From Nymphaea colorata (Eukaryota; Streptophyta; Magnoliopsida; Nymphaeales; Nymphaeaceae), in the NCBI RefSeq assembly GCF_008831285.2, contig NC_045140.1:26306131-26370130 (forward strand): a DNA stretch of 64,000 bases, read 5' to 3'. Under the pieces are notes generated by a model. The model was not told the DNA's origin. It made no database searches and saw only the letters and a list, made by a program, of their open reading frames with translations. Each line of letters begins with the position of its first letter. Positions within the stretch are counted from its first letter, which is position 1. The translations under genes were made by a program, and so were the position numbers. Shown piece by piece: positions 47,190-60,129 of the stretch.

Positions 47190-48880
47190 TTTCAGAGCTG
47201 ATATTGGCAAGGTTGGTCCTCTCCCCACGGGAGAAAGAAATCATTATGAACTTTCTGCTCAGGAGAAGATGTACTTTGAGGTTCTTCCATTGAATGAATT
47301 GACTACCATGACTAGTAGTGTTGGTTGCTGTAAATGGCTCCAATCAGTTGGATTTGCATTGTAATGGAGAAAAGGAAACTGCAAAGTTATTATTAATGCA
47401 CATCAACAGAAACATGATCTACCAGGCCTTTATTTTTCATGAGAATCTTTCTTTATTGGTAGCGTACAAAAGGGAGCCATTATGTTTACTGAATCAAATA
47501 CCAAAACTGGTAATCTGGGTCTGTTCAACGATCTGACTCCAACACACAAGATTTGCGTTTGGTTCCAGGCCCTCAACCTTTCGCTTCTAAGTTCTAACAT
47601 CATCTCTATCAGAAAATAATTTTCAAAAGCTTTGCCTCGGTGCTGAGGAACGTTATATTGTCATTTTGCATTCGGGGCAATATTAATGGAAGCTTTACTT
47701 TTTGTCTATTCCTTACAGAATCCGCATTAGCTTCGTTTGAATCAGGATCTGCAGATATATAATTCTTTTACCATATTGAGGTAGTGTTTTTGTTTACTCT
47801 TTGTGATTGCTGACTGTTTTTCATCAACAAAAAGATGGTCACTCGTTGCAGTTAGACCTCTTGGATTTTCTCCAAGGAATGTGTCATTGAACAAATTGAG
47901 CATGTTGCATGAAGAGCGTCGAAGGCTGATTTCTGACAACAAAAGTTAGGAGACAAGCATTTATCCGAAGGGGGTCACTTGTTTTAAAATCCTAAGGTGA
48001 GGTTTTACCGGCCTTGTAGCTTATGTCATTCTTGCCAACTCCTTGGGAGCTCGTTAATGGATTTAACAATTGCCAAAATGATTTATCCAAATTCATCCAG
48101 TCGACTCCTCATGAGATGTGATTAATCAGCTAAAATAAGTAATTTATTTGGCAGGAAAATAGCTAAGCATGGCACGCCAAGTTACAGTGATATTGCATTT
48201 CATGCTTTAGATACATGTTTTGAATAAAGTCGAAACTTGAAAGGTTTCAAATGAAAATGGTTTCTAAGTTAATTTAGTCCTGAATCTTTATATAAGTGAC
48301 CTTTCCTCATCTGATGGGTGAATTGGTGTTTAGGATTACAGATCAATCATATTTTATGTGTTGATTAGTAATACTTTTATATCACTTGTGCTGATATATT
48401 ACGTGATGAATAATACTTTTATATCACTTGCGCTGATATATTAGGTGTAAATTAGATACATTTGTTTATTTGGCTTACATTTCAAATTCACTTTTGGTCT
48501 AGACTTGGTTCTGAATAGATATAAATTAAAAATTTTAATCTATATTTTCTCGTTTACGTCCATAACTCATCTTGGGCAGGACTAATAGCCAGAACATCAC
48601 GCCTGGGAAAGCCCAGTTGCACTATCTTACAGAAGCCTAGTTCAAGGTTTAACAGATACATGAATCAAAATATGTTATAAGGTCTAAATTGGTTGACAAT
48701 TACTTTTTTTTTTTTTTTTTAAAGCAGAGATAGATTTATTGTTCAAATAAACAACAAAAGCATCTAGAAAAATAATACAGAAGCAAAATGGTGGGGTTGG
48801 GCAATGAGGCGCTCAAAAGACAAGCGAACGAATTGCCAGGCCGAGGCGCGTATATAGCGTTAAGAGACATGAGGTTAGAA
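47190..48880. other. 3' flank of the GH36 pseudogene (duplicate of 38784-40610)
   Basis: Collinear with the flank of the intact gene (see that entry). It contains a local 42-bp tandem duplication at 48369-48452 that is single in the intact gene's flank, and a poly-T run at about 48703-48720. No gene was recognised. Confidence 0.6.
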
Positions 48881-49580
48881 GTTGGAAAACCAGTTCAACA
48901 CAAGCAGCTCTAAGATTGAAGATGGGATGAAGTGGGCTCTACTTTCTCGTTAAATGCACATGATTGTTTGTACTTGTCTTAAGAGCAGAAATCGATAGGA
49001 TAAACTGACATAAAAAATTTTCAAATGCCATGGTGTAGATAGTATTCCTCTTGACCGTTGCACTGCAGTTTTATAATGGATTTATCTCATCATGCTTTGG
49101 TGGATGACATAGTTGCACGAACAAAAAAACTCTAAAATTCAGGAGAACCAAGTGAACCTTAAAAATAGAGAGTTTATAATACACATGAACATAGACACTG
49201 ATTTGGATCACATAACTCATGCTTGTTGTTATATTGAACAAGCATCAGCACCTATGGAACCGGCGCTCAAGCTATATGTTGTCATCATGGCAGCAGCTGC
49301 TATCCTAGGTGAAAGCCAAACGGCAGCTAGATCGCTTTCTCGACGACCCCCTAAAGCTGGAGCGCGATCCTGCACATCAATGCAACTATTCCTACTGTTT
49401 CATGGTTGTTCCATGATTCAGTTTCCTCCACATCAATCTACAATGTGTTTAGTTGTGCAGCATTCTCTGCAGTTATGCATCAAGATGCCCAAAAGATGTG
49501 ATTGATTTCTGCTGAACGTTGTATTTCTTGTGGTGTTGGTTCAATTGCATACAGGGATTGACATCAGACTGCATGGTCTT
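48881..49580. other. Spacer and probable 3' UTR of the RING gene
   Basis: AT-rich to mixed DNA. The last few hundred bases before 49581 are likely the 3' UTR of the minus-strand RING gene. A plus-strand open frame at 49113-49505 (130 codons) has no recognised family and is antisense to this likely UTR. Confidence 0.4.
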
Positions 49581-52475
49581 CTAGGATTTCTTTGAGATGG
49601 CAGCAGCACAAACATTGCCACGACATAGAGGGCAGACCCTGTAAAATCAAGTATAGTAGTAATCAGACGTGCATGCGCAGGCACAGAGACACAAACCTTC
49701 AGGCAAGAATAAGGGTGCAGACATGCATATGTATTTTCAACGACTTGGGAGATCTTTACCTGTGGACCTCCTTCAGCCATTTGTCAATGCATAACTGATG
49801 GAACTTGTGTTGACAAGGCAAGGTCCTCACGATATCTCCTTCTTCATAGTCCATCAAACATACATAGCATCTGAAATATGAAGACAAATGTGATGCATTG
49901 TTGAATGGCAGGGTTTTGTAGCCAATGCGACAGTGTATATAATTGATATAGACTTGCTTTAAGTGCTATAAACCCCACGCGAACACACACACACACACAC
50001 ACAGAGAGAGAGGGAGAGAGAGAGAGAGAGAGAGAGAGGAGGGGGATAGGGAGAGGACGTACTGAGAAGCCTCTGATGCACCATCATCTTTCAGGAATAC
50101 CTCGGTTGGAAAAGACTTGACAATGTGATCAGGGGCAGGCAGTGATGCAGGGGATTGACCATGAGACCTTAAAGATAAGGTCTCATTCTGGTTGTGAAGC
50201 TCATCGAGTACCTAGTTCCAGAAGAAAAGACACTAATGACTAAAGTGCACTAGCAGTTAAAAGGTTATTGAACAAAAATCAAAGTTTTATTATATTAGAT
50301 ACCTCAAAAAGAGCTTCCGCGAGCATTATAATCCTTGTTATGCTCGTGGATGGATTATTTCTTATGTTTCTTTGGTTTCTGCAATAAGATATTGCTCTCT
50401 CATTTCTTGATAGATTTTCGAGTCTACTACGCAAATGCCGAAGAGCCTGAACATGAGATTCAATCGTCATGGTACATAAAGTTATAGAAAATTTTCAGCA
50501 TAGATAGCAAAAGGTTATCCTTCCTCACAAACCTGTGATTGCATCTGCCACCTTTGTTGCTCTGGCACCTCCCTACCGGCTGTGATTTCATTTCTGTATG
50601 CAAATGATTCTTCATTTACATATCGGTCTATAGACATTCTTGTGAAAGCATCCCGAGATCTGCTTTCACAATGATTAGGAACACCCCCATTAACAGAGCT
50701 CCTTTGGCAGAGGTGGAATGCACCAATGCTCGACGACTGAATAACCCCGTGCTGACCAACAGTTTGAGACCTGTTGAGATTCAAGTTGTCTCCACTACGT
50801 GCAAGTTCGACATTCCTGGTATGCTCATGTTGCCTCTCCTGATTGGCAGCCTGTTGAATTGACTGAAACTGGACAGAAGATGACCCACTAAATATGCGTC
50901 TGGTTAATGGTGTTCTTTGCGTCTGTGAAGAATTTCTGCTATAAACACTGGGTCTTAATCTTTGCTGTTCGCCAGCAATGCTCTCTGCACGATCACCATC
51001 CATTGCACGGATTCTATGTCGTCTTGCATGTTTGCTCATAAAATGGGTTGGTGCTGCAACTTGTAAATGCTCAAGAGTTGCACTATTTGGAGAGTTGCCT
51101 GGAAGTTTCGGCATCCTTGACGTTGAAGTCAAAATTGGTTGATTCAAGCTTTTGGATCGCGGTAATAAGAAATTTCGACTGTTTCTCACTGACCGATTAC
51201 AGGTATCATTGGCATTCTCGTGGTAAGTTGGATTAGCTCCAGATTGTCCCCTACTTATTGTTTCCAATCTCAAGCTTCCTGAAGTCTTTAGTGTTCTAGG
51301 ACATGTGGATGTCGAGTGCCTTGAGCTGCTGCTACCATCACATGGTCTTTGTCTTCTTGAATTTCTTTCTTCTAGATATTTTGATATCCTTGGACACTTC
51401 ATGTTTCTCTCTGCTGAACTTTGCGCTTGGCAAGCAGCGACTGATCCGACCATTGGCCGGGAGATAGAACTCTGAAAGGACCAGTATTGACAACTATCAG
51501 TTGGGAAAACTAGGAAGGAATCACCAAATTAGTTACCAGACTATTATGAATCCAGTTTTTCAGTCACTCTGAAGAAAAAATGTATCAAAACCCGGTAAAT
51601 GATTTCAATAGCAGTAATAACGTAGTGCTTATTTGCAGATCAAGTACTAAATATGTCTACTCACAGTGTGCGCTTTGTGAGTCAACTAGGAGACAATAAG
51701 TTTGAACAATTAAAGAGATATTCAGAACCTCCATGGTAGAAAATGTGTTCTTGCATATCAATATCTGGGAAGACTAAGAAGGCAGTTCTAACTATATCTC
51801 AATCACGGATTACATATCTCAGCAGATCCCACTTACGCTTACTTTTTAGCTCGGATACCTGCTGGAAAGGAAAATCTAGCACAGGTTCCTTCTAGCAGAA
51901 AATTCAATTGGGTGAAGCGGAGGTCGTGATTCACATCCTTGTTCTCAATGATTCTGATAGATTTTATGCTAACTGCATTTCTTGAACATGTAAAAATGTT
52001 ATACTACTGGCATTAGTGATTAACTAACTATTCGACACAAAGTTACGCACTGGGTTGAACCAAGGAAGGCTGGAAGGGGCACCGTCTGTTAAGCTCTGAC
52101 ATTGGAGTTGCTTAAGCCCCAATTTTTCTGCTATCAAATTAGTGACGCCATTACCTTATGAAATCGTATAATCAGGAAGCTACCACATAACTGAAGGATG
52201 AAGAGGAGAGATCATATTATGCCTGTATTTTGAAAATGCAAATAAATTGCAATGCCAATCTACTAGAACCAAAGGGCGTATTGGAAATGGTACTCAACAG
52301 ATACATTGATCCCCAAATCAGGATTTCTCAGAACACCAAAAAGAAACGCAGGCCTAGAGAAAAGACTTACAGAGAAGCGTCGGCCATGTTCTGCATCATT
52401 CCTTCCTCCTGCCATGCCCTCTTGAAAGTGTGATGATGCTGATGAACTAAAACATTTACTGCTCCCAGAACCCAT
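49581..52475 (-). CDS. RING-H2 E3 ubiquitin-protein ligase, 6 exons, ~501 aa
   Basis: Minus-strand exons, 5' to 3': 52475-52371, 51471-50533, 50446-50303, 50211-50063, 49870-49760, 49638-49581. Splice sites are canonical and frames join to 501 codons. The N-terminus is MGSGSSK. The long second exon encodes a Ser/Arg/Gln-rich, probably disordered region (residues 36-348). A helical stretch with ALRHLRSRLENL follows at about 349. The C-terminal RING is C3H2C3: Cys447, Cys450, Cys465, His467, His470, Cys473, Cys485, Cys488, with PCQHKFHQLCIDKWL between, split by an intron before VCPLCR. Such proteins recruit an E2 enzyme and ubiquitinate partners picked by the variable N-terminus. MGSGSS is a possible N-myristoylation site (Gly2; inference). 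The substrate is unknown. The 58-base last exon is easily missed by gene callers. Confidence 0.88.
49983..50040. repeat. Compound CA/GA microsatellite in a RING gene intron
   Basis: A CA run followed by a GA run with one GGG interruption, 22 bases from the exon boundary at 50063. On the gene's strand it is a CT then GT tract directly after the donor site, so length change could affect splicing. Confidence 0.95.
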
Positions 52476-53100
52476 AAAAGGGATTCTGATTCAGCTCCCT
52501 TCTTATAGTCTGATTCTTCTGATTCGGAAGCCCAAGAAAAGTTGGAAAAAACCGAACAGAAAACTAACTGGGCTGCTGTCGTGCTGCAAAAACCATTCTG
52601 CTAACAACAAAGAAGAAGGTGAAACTGAAGACAACCCAATTAACTGAAACTAAATATAGCAGTAGGTGCATAAATCTTGAGAAAAGAATCCGTAGTAATA
52701 AAGGGGAGACAGGACAATAGATGAAGATTTCGAGGAGCGTGTGTCTTCCGGAAGGCAAGGATCCAATGCTAGAAAATCGGGGCTGCTGTAATTCAAATGC
52801 AAAACGAAATGACTCATCTACCCTCATTTTTTGGAAGTTAACTATGGGAGTTGTTCTATAGAAACCTTTTACCGCGGCAGAAGCTAAACGACGCCTTGTT
52901 CGCAACAGTTTCATAGCAAACCGGAACTTTTCTTGTCTGCCTTCCAAGATCTTTCCAACTCACAAACAATGTCCTTTTTCCAATTTGTGGTGCGTGGCAT
53001 CGGACAGCTTTCCCCCGAACCGTGAGATTAAAGAAAAATCTAGTAATTGATAGGCAAGTTTTTGTGGGTGCCGTCCAAATCAACTCAAGATGGCCTGAAT
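52476..53100 (-). promoter_or_regulatory. Probable 5' leader and promoter of the RING gene
   Basis: Directly upstream of the RING start codon on the minus strand. A 127-codon open frame on the same strand (52947-52564) ends 88 bases before that start codon. It resembles no family; if transcribed it would be an upstream open frame. No clear TATA box was picked out. Confidence 0.3.
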
Positions 53101-54649
53101 AAGTTGATTTCTTGAGAAAATTGATTCAACTGATATTATTAAATTATACTTGAATTAGTTTTCACTTTTATTAACATTTTCCAGTTGACGGAAGCTTATA
53201 AATCGTTGTTTCTTCATTGTCTTAAATTAAAACAAATATTTTTTGCTCCAAAATATGAAAATAATTCTTCATTTGTTCAATTCAATGAATTCTTTTGAGT
53301 CTTTCCATAGGCTTGCTCAAGTCAATTTTCACATTTGACTTTCATACAAGACAAGGTCTCCAATTCATGCAAACACTCGAATACTTGAATTGCAAGTTTC
53401 AGTTTTGGCTTTCAATGCTATGGCACTGCACCAACATAGTTGTACGCTTGAGATGTAAAACCGTAAGACTGGAACTCTTCCTCAGGGGTTATAATCTCTA
53501 CTTATGCGATGTTTGATAGCTTTGGATTTCAGATCTGAAGCTGAGCTGATCTAAAATGCTTAAAATTTGAAAACCATGGATTTAAGATCATACCACCCCA
53601 CAAAAAAAAAAAAAAAAAAAAAAAAAATCTTCCTCCTTCCAATCTTAAATTTGACAATTTTCACAATACAAAAATGCAAAACAAGATTTCAAATTAAGTT
53701 TATCCTAAGATTCTTAATTTGATGAATAATGGATTTTACTGTTGATCTTTTGTCACAATGCACCAACTCTATTGGGCTTAAAAAAGAAAAAAAAGATTGC
53801 CTATTACTTTCTCATCTGAAACATGGTGAAAAGGAGTGTTTGGTAGTTTAATATTAGACAAACCCCACAAATCCAGGCCACTAGTTGGAAGTCATGATGG
53901 AATGGAGATGGCTGGGAATGAATTTTGTAGCCACCATGAGCCCTTCAGCTCAACTCAGTCAAGCTGTAAGGCTGAACCAAGAAACAAAAGCAGGAGCACC
54001 AACTTCTTACCAAAAAAGCTGGCATTGATTATGTTACAACCTGTTTGGTGGATGCCATTTTCCACTTTCCATCCATTGGCAGCCCATAAATCAAGCACCA
54101 ATTTGCTGCATTATTGCAGAAAAAAAGATGCATGCCAACAGACAACAGGATGGGTTGCTGTTTCTTTATTTCATTTCAATATTACGAAAGCATTTAAATA
54201 GCTTACATATTTTCATAAAAAAAAACACACATAGAAATATTCATATGAGTCGGTGTCCCTCTGGCAAAGGTGAAATACAATTGTGTATTACATATGCAGC
54301 GGCATTGGAAGAACCGGTAACAAGTGAAAGAAAAATAGAGCGGTTGAATGTGGTCAGAAGGATCACCGTCGTTCATCTTTTAGATGGACGATAGACATGA
54401 AGATTTATAAAAGCTTTGTCAATCATGTCTATGTAAGTTGGAGCACAGGATCCAGATGGGATCAAGGTGGGTCCACGTTGATCGAGATCCAGACATGGCA
54501 TTGTCATGTTGGATCTGAGAACGTTGAGAGGTTGATGTGTGTCGGTGGGTTTTAAAATCTACCAATATTTCATAAAATAAGAAGCTCAAGATATATTGAA
54601 GCAACTGTCCTTAGGGTAAAGTTTGGCTAGTGAACCAGTTCTACCTCAC

Positions 54650-55050
54650 TCATTTGTTTAACGAGTCGTGCTCGAGTTCATGAGTCGACTCGTTCAAATA
54701 ATGGAGTTGAGTTCAAGCTCAATATGTCATTGCCGAGTCGAACTCGAACCTTAATCGGGTCGATACATCCAAACGAGTTTACGAGTATGTCGAGCCTTAA
54801 TCGGGTCGAGTTCGAGCTCAACACATAAGAATAAATATAAATTCTATTCAAACGAGTTTTTTCGAGCCTTAATTGAGTCGAGCTCGAGCTCGAGCTCGAC
54901 ACGTACCGATGAATATCAATTTTATTCAAATGAGGTTGTCAAGCCTTAATCGAGTTGAAGTCGAGCTCAACACGTAACTATCGAGTCGAGCTCGAGTTGC
55001 TGCCGTTGAGCTATTCTCAACCTCGAGGTTTTATTAGTCCAGCCGAGTTC
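54650..55050. repeat. GAGCTCGAG-rich dispersed repeat, largest local copy
   Basis: At least four degenerate units share 'caaacgag(t)tt', 'gagccttaat(c/t)g(a/g)gtcga' and 'gttcgagctcaacac', with a period of roughly 65-90 bases. Related units occur at 34160, 41765, 62095 and 62800. No coding capacity or clear terminal structure. Confidence 0.65.
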
Positions 55051-55283
55051 GAGCGGACAGTCTGTTCTAATGTCAATCGAAAGACAACATTTTTTTTTGT
55101 CCTTTTTTTAGTATAATATTACATTAAGTTAGGTTGAAAACAATGGCAGGAAAATCCTTGGTAAAATTTTTGACGTGAACTTATGGGGCGCATGATATCT
55201 TTCCTGGATTTTAGGTCTCATGGCCTGAATTTATGTGGCACCCACTTCGATTTTATGGTTCCAGCCGATTGCATATTTGACAA

Positions 55284-55341
55284 CCATAACTATTCTGATC
55301 ATTAATATCTCTCCATAACTATTCTGATCATTAATATCTCT
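55284..55341. repeat. 29-bp perfect tandem duplication
   Basis: The unit starting ccataactattctgatc occurs at 55284-55312 and 55313-55341. Confidence 0.9.
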
Positions 55342-57503
55342 CAAACTCATGAAAAGAAAAAATGAAGGTGAGGGGAGTCTGACTTTGAGATTTGAGGATT
55401 TTAAGATGCCCAAATTCATATGACGTGCACCTTCTGGAAATTGATTTCGAGCTCGGGTTCCTCATATAAATCTTAAGAATTTAAAATCTTCAAACCTAAT
55501 ACCTCTAGAACTTACATCACCTCAAATCTTAGGTCCAATCGGATCCAGATCTGGAGAGAGAGAGTAAATGTGAAAGAAGAAGACTTGGGGAAGAGTTCAA
55601 TTCAAAGCGGGTGTGGGGGCATGCTGTGGGGCGAGGGGACACAAAGATTTATGGGGAGGAGGATGTGTTTGTACACTGCACATGGGGCGTGTGCATCGTT
55701 TGCGTGAGCGAGATGCACATGGGACGTTCCGTCTGGCAAACCTTCAAACCTTTCAATTATTGCTGGGCCTCTCAATGGCCGCCCTTACTAAAGCTTCTGT
55801 TCCTAAAGCAATTATCAGATGAGTGATCCTCAAGTCAACTGCAGACAAAGCTGTCCTTCTTGGCAGCAGCGAAGCGAAGCCCATTCGCTACCACCAAGTT
55901 GGACCCTTTGTCCCTTGGAAGAATGTCTTTCACTGTTCAGCCTGGTTCAGATTTCGATGACGATGACATGAAAACGCTACCAAGTTCGTGAAATTGAGAA
56001 GAGTTGTGGTCTGCGCCACTTCATGATCAAAGAGCAATCTTCCAAGACGCCTACTGCCGAAAATGGCTTTTCTCAACATCTGATCTACCCTTCAAAGTAA
56101 CGGTGGATGCCTGTAAAATTCAACCTTAATTGGCGTATTGCAGTAAAGCCAGAGGCGGATAAATGGGGAGTTTTGCTTTCAACTTTTCCCTTCTCTGGAG
56201 AGAAATTTTTTATCAACTTTTTTAGAGAAACGTTCTTATTTGTTGGAAAATTAAGCATAGACATGATCTAAAACATCGAGAAAAACAGAATAAACAATCT
56301 TTTTCTCCTAATAAAAAAGCAGTCTTCTGATCTGAGAAATGTTTCGGTTCTGCTGATTCTCTTGTTAAGATTAACAATTTCAGACTTCATGGTGGTAACT
56401 TCTCTGAATCCATTCTCAGCGTTGCACTGTTCAAATTGCAGATATGACTTCTCAGATTCTCAAATCGTTCCGACCCTTCTGTTTGCGCCTTCTTCTGGCA
56501 AAATCCATCCTTTTCTCCCATTCTTCCTTGATTGGTGGGCTTCCTCTCTTGTTGATGAGAAAAAAATATTGGAATAACTTCTCAGTACAAATACTACTTT
56601 TGGTTTACCAGCTTATAACAACCATATTCGCAATCAAATTCAAGACAAGCAAATCATAAATCAAATCCAATAATATACATGACGAAAAAAATATCGAGCT
56701 ATAACAAGCAATTCATTATATTAGTATCCATCAAACACATGCACATCCAGATGATCATGAACAGTTAACAACAAGTATTGTGTACAAGTCATGAATAGAT
56801 ACATATGCAATTTTATTATCTATTGGTATGCTTGTAACTATAATTAGTTTCTCCTATTAATTAACTGCAGTTACTATAGGGGTGATGTCTCAACCTGCAC
56901 TAGTATTTTTACATAATATTTTATTGCAGCACTCAAAAGAATAACTAATAACAAATACAAGGTATCAATTACAACATATGCTCACAGATCGGCCGTTATT
57001 TTATTCCATTTAACTGACCTTTTAAAAGGGACCAGTAGGAGAGTTGTTCCTCAAATCTCCTGGTAAAGAATCATGGGGTGGTCACCCCATGATGGATGCG
57101 CCCAAAACATAGGCATACTCATTGCAAAATAATAAAATAACCTAGATGGCATAACACTTGCCCGAAAAGGGTAACAAGGCTGGACATCGGGTCGGGTACT
57201 CGATGAGTACCTGGCTCGACTCAGGCCTGGGCTTGGACCTGAAAAAAAAAAAAGTCACCTGGCCGACCCGATAAGTAATCGGGCTGGCTTGGGTGAGCCC
57301 GACTCAGTTCGGTTCGGCCTGATAAGATTTTTTATACATATTTTATTAATTTATATATATGTGTGTATAATATATTATTATAGTTAATTATATTTATTAT
57401 TTTATATGAAAAAATATATATTTTTAATTTAATCGGACCGAGCTCGGGCTTGGGTTTTAAGTGTCGAGCTGGCCTGATGCCCAGGCTTAAAGGGTAACCT
57501 TGG

Positions 57504-57578
57504 CACCTTCCTTATGCCACGTGATCATGCAACCTTGCTTCTCCACCTTCCTTATGCCACGTGATCATGCAACCTTGC
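57504..57578. repeat. 40-bp tandem duplication
   Basis: The unit starting caccttccttatgccacg occurs at 57504 and 57544, matching over about 35 bases. Each copy contains CACGTG-like 'ccacgtgatc', so the duplication doubles a G-box-type ACGT core. No gene is close enough to assign a regulatory role. Confidence 0.85.
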
Positions 57579-59560
57579 TCCAGAAGCGCTTTGGACAATA
57601 TATAGTTAAAATCAAATTATGTATTAATCATTGTGAGCATTTATTAATTACTTTTAGGTATCAATTTGCTTATATCATTCCTTTAACCACATGTAATTAA
57701 TGCATCTAAGCATAAGTAGCAATTGGGTAAAAATGGAAGAAATCACAAAAATATAATTTCTACCAATGCACTTCATCACACACATTATTTTATTTACCCT
57801 AATAGTCTGGATCTTGAAGCTGAATTCATGCACATTCTTAACTTATCCAACTAAGAGAGATTCCAATCCATCCACCTGAGACGAACTATCTCTTTCCTTT
57901 TTTTTTTTCCTTAAGTGAAACCAATTATGATGCAAAATTGATCTTGTTCTATCCTTGATTAGAGATTTCTCTATGAAAAAATTGGAGCAGATAGCAACAA
58001 CAATCTCATGGGACATGCATATGATTAAAGCAACATAAATCTAAATTGAAGTAATATAATTTATGGTAGTAACACTTTATTTTTAATTATTAATGCTAGA
58101 GCTTAAATGAGTCCTTTATAAGTTTTTCATCATAAGGTTTCAGTACTTAGAGGATCATTGTGCATTTTGGGAGTTTAAAATTGTAATCTTGAGAGAAACT
58201 ATGTTTATGAGTATATAAAAACATATTTAAAACCGTGCTTTCCCCTTTCATTCAATTTTTCTTTTCTCCCCTTCGTTTGTGCCTCTTTTCCCTTCATGCC
58301 CAGTAAGCCGAGGTAAAGCCCTGCGAGTGCGAGTTCTCTGTGTTTATGGTTTATTTATTTATGATTATTATTATTTACATATTTTAAATTTTCACAGCAT
58401 ACATGAATGTATCAAGAAAGTAGCAGTGCATTAACAAATAATAAAAACATTATAAATTATAAAAATTGAAAGTTTGACCACTTAAAATGTGTGGGAGATT
58501 AAACTTTCGATTGAAGACATTTTTTAAATAGTCATAGGACTTTTGCATGCCACGCTTGTGTGAATGACTTGAATAATATTTGCTAGCAATGTGCTTTGGC
58601 TATTATTTAGGCGGTAGGATACTTCTTCTCCAGTACTCATTAAAAAAATATATATATCTAAAACATTTTTGTCCATCAATTTCTCAAGTTGATGTCGGTT
58701 ACGGCCCGGGCTTTTGATTGGTTTTGATTTGTTGAAAATCTTTGTCTATTTAAAAGAACTTTAAGTTGAAAAGGTCTAGACTTCTTAAATCTTAATTGAT
58801 AATATTAGGATTTGGTGGGGGTTGACGTCGGTTAGACGGCTTCTGTTCATGATCACACACATATATATATATATATATGATCTTCAAGATCTGGGATTCA
58901 TGAATTTAAGATGATACTTTTTTTTTTGTTTTTATCAATACAAAAAGTAAAATAAGATGCTCAAGTATGGACCTTCAGTTTCATCTAAGAGCTATAATTT
59001 GATGAATAAATTTTAATATAAATCTTTTGCCACATCAACAAAAGCATACCACATCATATTCATCAATTTAAAATGTAGAAATTAGATATTTAAACCTCGT
59101 TAATTCGTTGGAACAAGTGAAGACTATATATATATCCAACAGTTGTGTTGTTAATATCGTTAATTAGTTGGAACAAGCCCCTTGCCAATTCTATATACAT
59201 TTTACTTCTGAATAAATTCAAATTATTTTTAAAGTTAAAAACTTGAAAAATAAGGTTATACTGGGTAATAAGAAATTATACCTATTAGTACCGATATTGA
59301 TAAAATTGGTCAATAATAATTTATTAATATTAACAAACGATTAGTTATGTCCGAGTAATTTAGTTTTTCTATTAATATTAATTTAAAGTCATTATGTGCT
59401 ATTTTCTTTTATAAGTAATGCTTGAAATTCTTCAAAGAGAATCTAAAAGTTGAACCAATATTGAAATATAAGGAGAGAATAGTTGAACACATAGCAACAA
59501 AACGAAATGAGACAAACTTGACAGAAAGCTAAGCGAGTCGCCTCAACTTAATTTTTCTTG

Positions 59561-60129
59561 AACAGAGGCCATTTGAGCTCGACTCGACTCATGTGGCAGG
59601 ATCCAGAACGGGTTCCAATTTCGTGCTGCATTGACAGAACTGCTATTAGGGCCAATAGAATCGAACCGCGATGCATCAACGAAAGAAGTCACCAGCTCGA
59701 CCAGCAGGGTGTGCCATTAAAAGCGATTCAATTGAACATAATAATAAATCTATCAATCAAATGCCGTGTAGAGATCAGAACTTGATCAGGTGAAGTTCAG
59801 ATGTGGCCATGTGGATCTTGCCTCCCAGCAAGACTCGATTGTCTTTCTTCATACTCGTAAATCGAGAGCCGTTCCCGTGAATTCTAATTGCGATTTCTCT
59901 TTCCTCTGCTAAGGGAGATGGGGCTCTGACCATGGTGTTGGTGACCAGGGAAGAGTTCCCTCCCCGCCATGATCGACACCTGTAAGCTCCATCTCGACGC
60001 GTGTCTCAAAGCTGCAACCTCCCCTGCCAACTAGACACGTTAACGTGCTCGATCGTCCCTTTTGCTGAACGAAGCCTGCAAAGTTTGAATCTCACAGAGA
60101 CAGACACAAAGGAAGAAAGAGAGAGCACG
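59561..60129 (+). promoter_or_regulatory. Upstream region of the oleosin gene
   Basis: Less AT-rich than the DNA to its left. A minor GAGCTC-type phrase occurs at 59576-59590. The reading frame of the oleosin stays open back to 60001, but those 43 extra codons do not resemble an oleosin N-terminus and contain three Cys, so they are taken as leader sequence. No definite TATA box was seen. Confidence 0.3.

Larger units (their letters stand above)
53101..59560. other. Long gene-free, repeat-rich region
   Basis: No gene recognised in 6.4 kb on either strand. Contents include a poly-A run (53602-53628), the GAGCTCGAG-type repeat (54650-55050), a 29-bp tandem duplication (55284-55341), a second GC-richer dispersed repeat with 'cgggtcgggtactcgatgag' phrases (57180-57480), a 40-bp tandem duplication (57504-57578) and TA runs near 58859-58880. 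The 55590-56100 stretch is less AT-rich but gives only short overlapping frames. Confidence 0.5.

Noticed and set aside
49113-49505. A 130-codon plus-strand frame before the RING gene
   Set aside because: No domain resemblance; it lies opposite the likely 3' UTR of the RING gene.
50515-51453. The 312-codon minus-strand frame as a complete stand-alone gene
   Set aside because: It ends just after a GT donor, and splicing joins it to exons that encode a complete RING-H2 domain, so it is exon 2 of the RING ligase.
60001-60129. Extending the oleosin to the upstream in-frame ATG
   Set aside because: The added 43 residues do not look like an oleosin N-terminus and would be unusual for the family; the ATG at 60130 gives a typical start.
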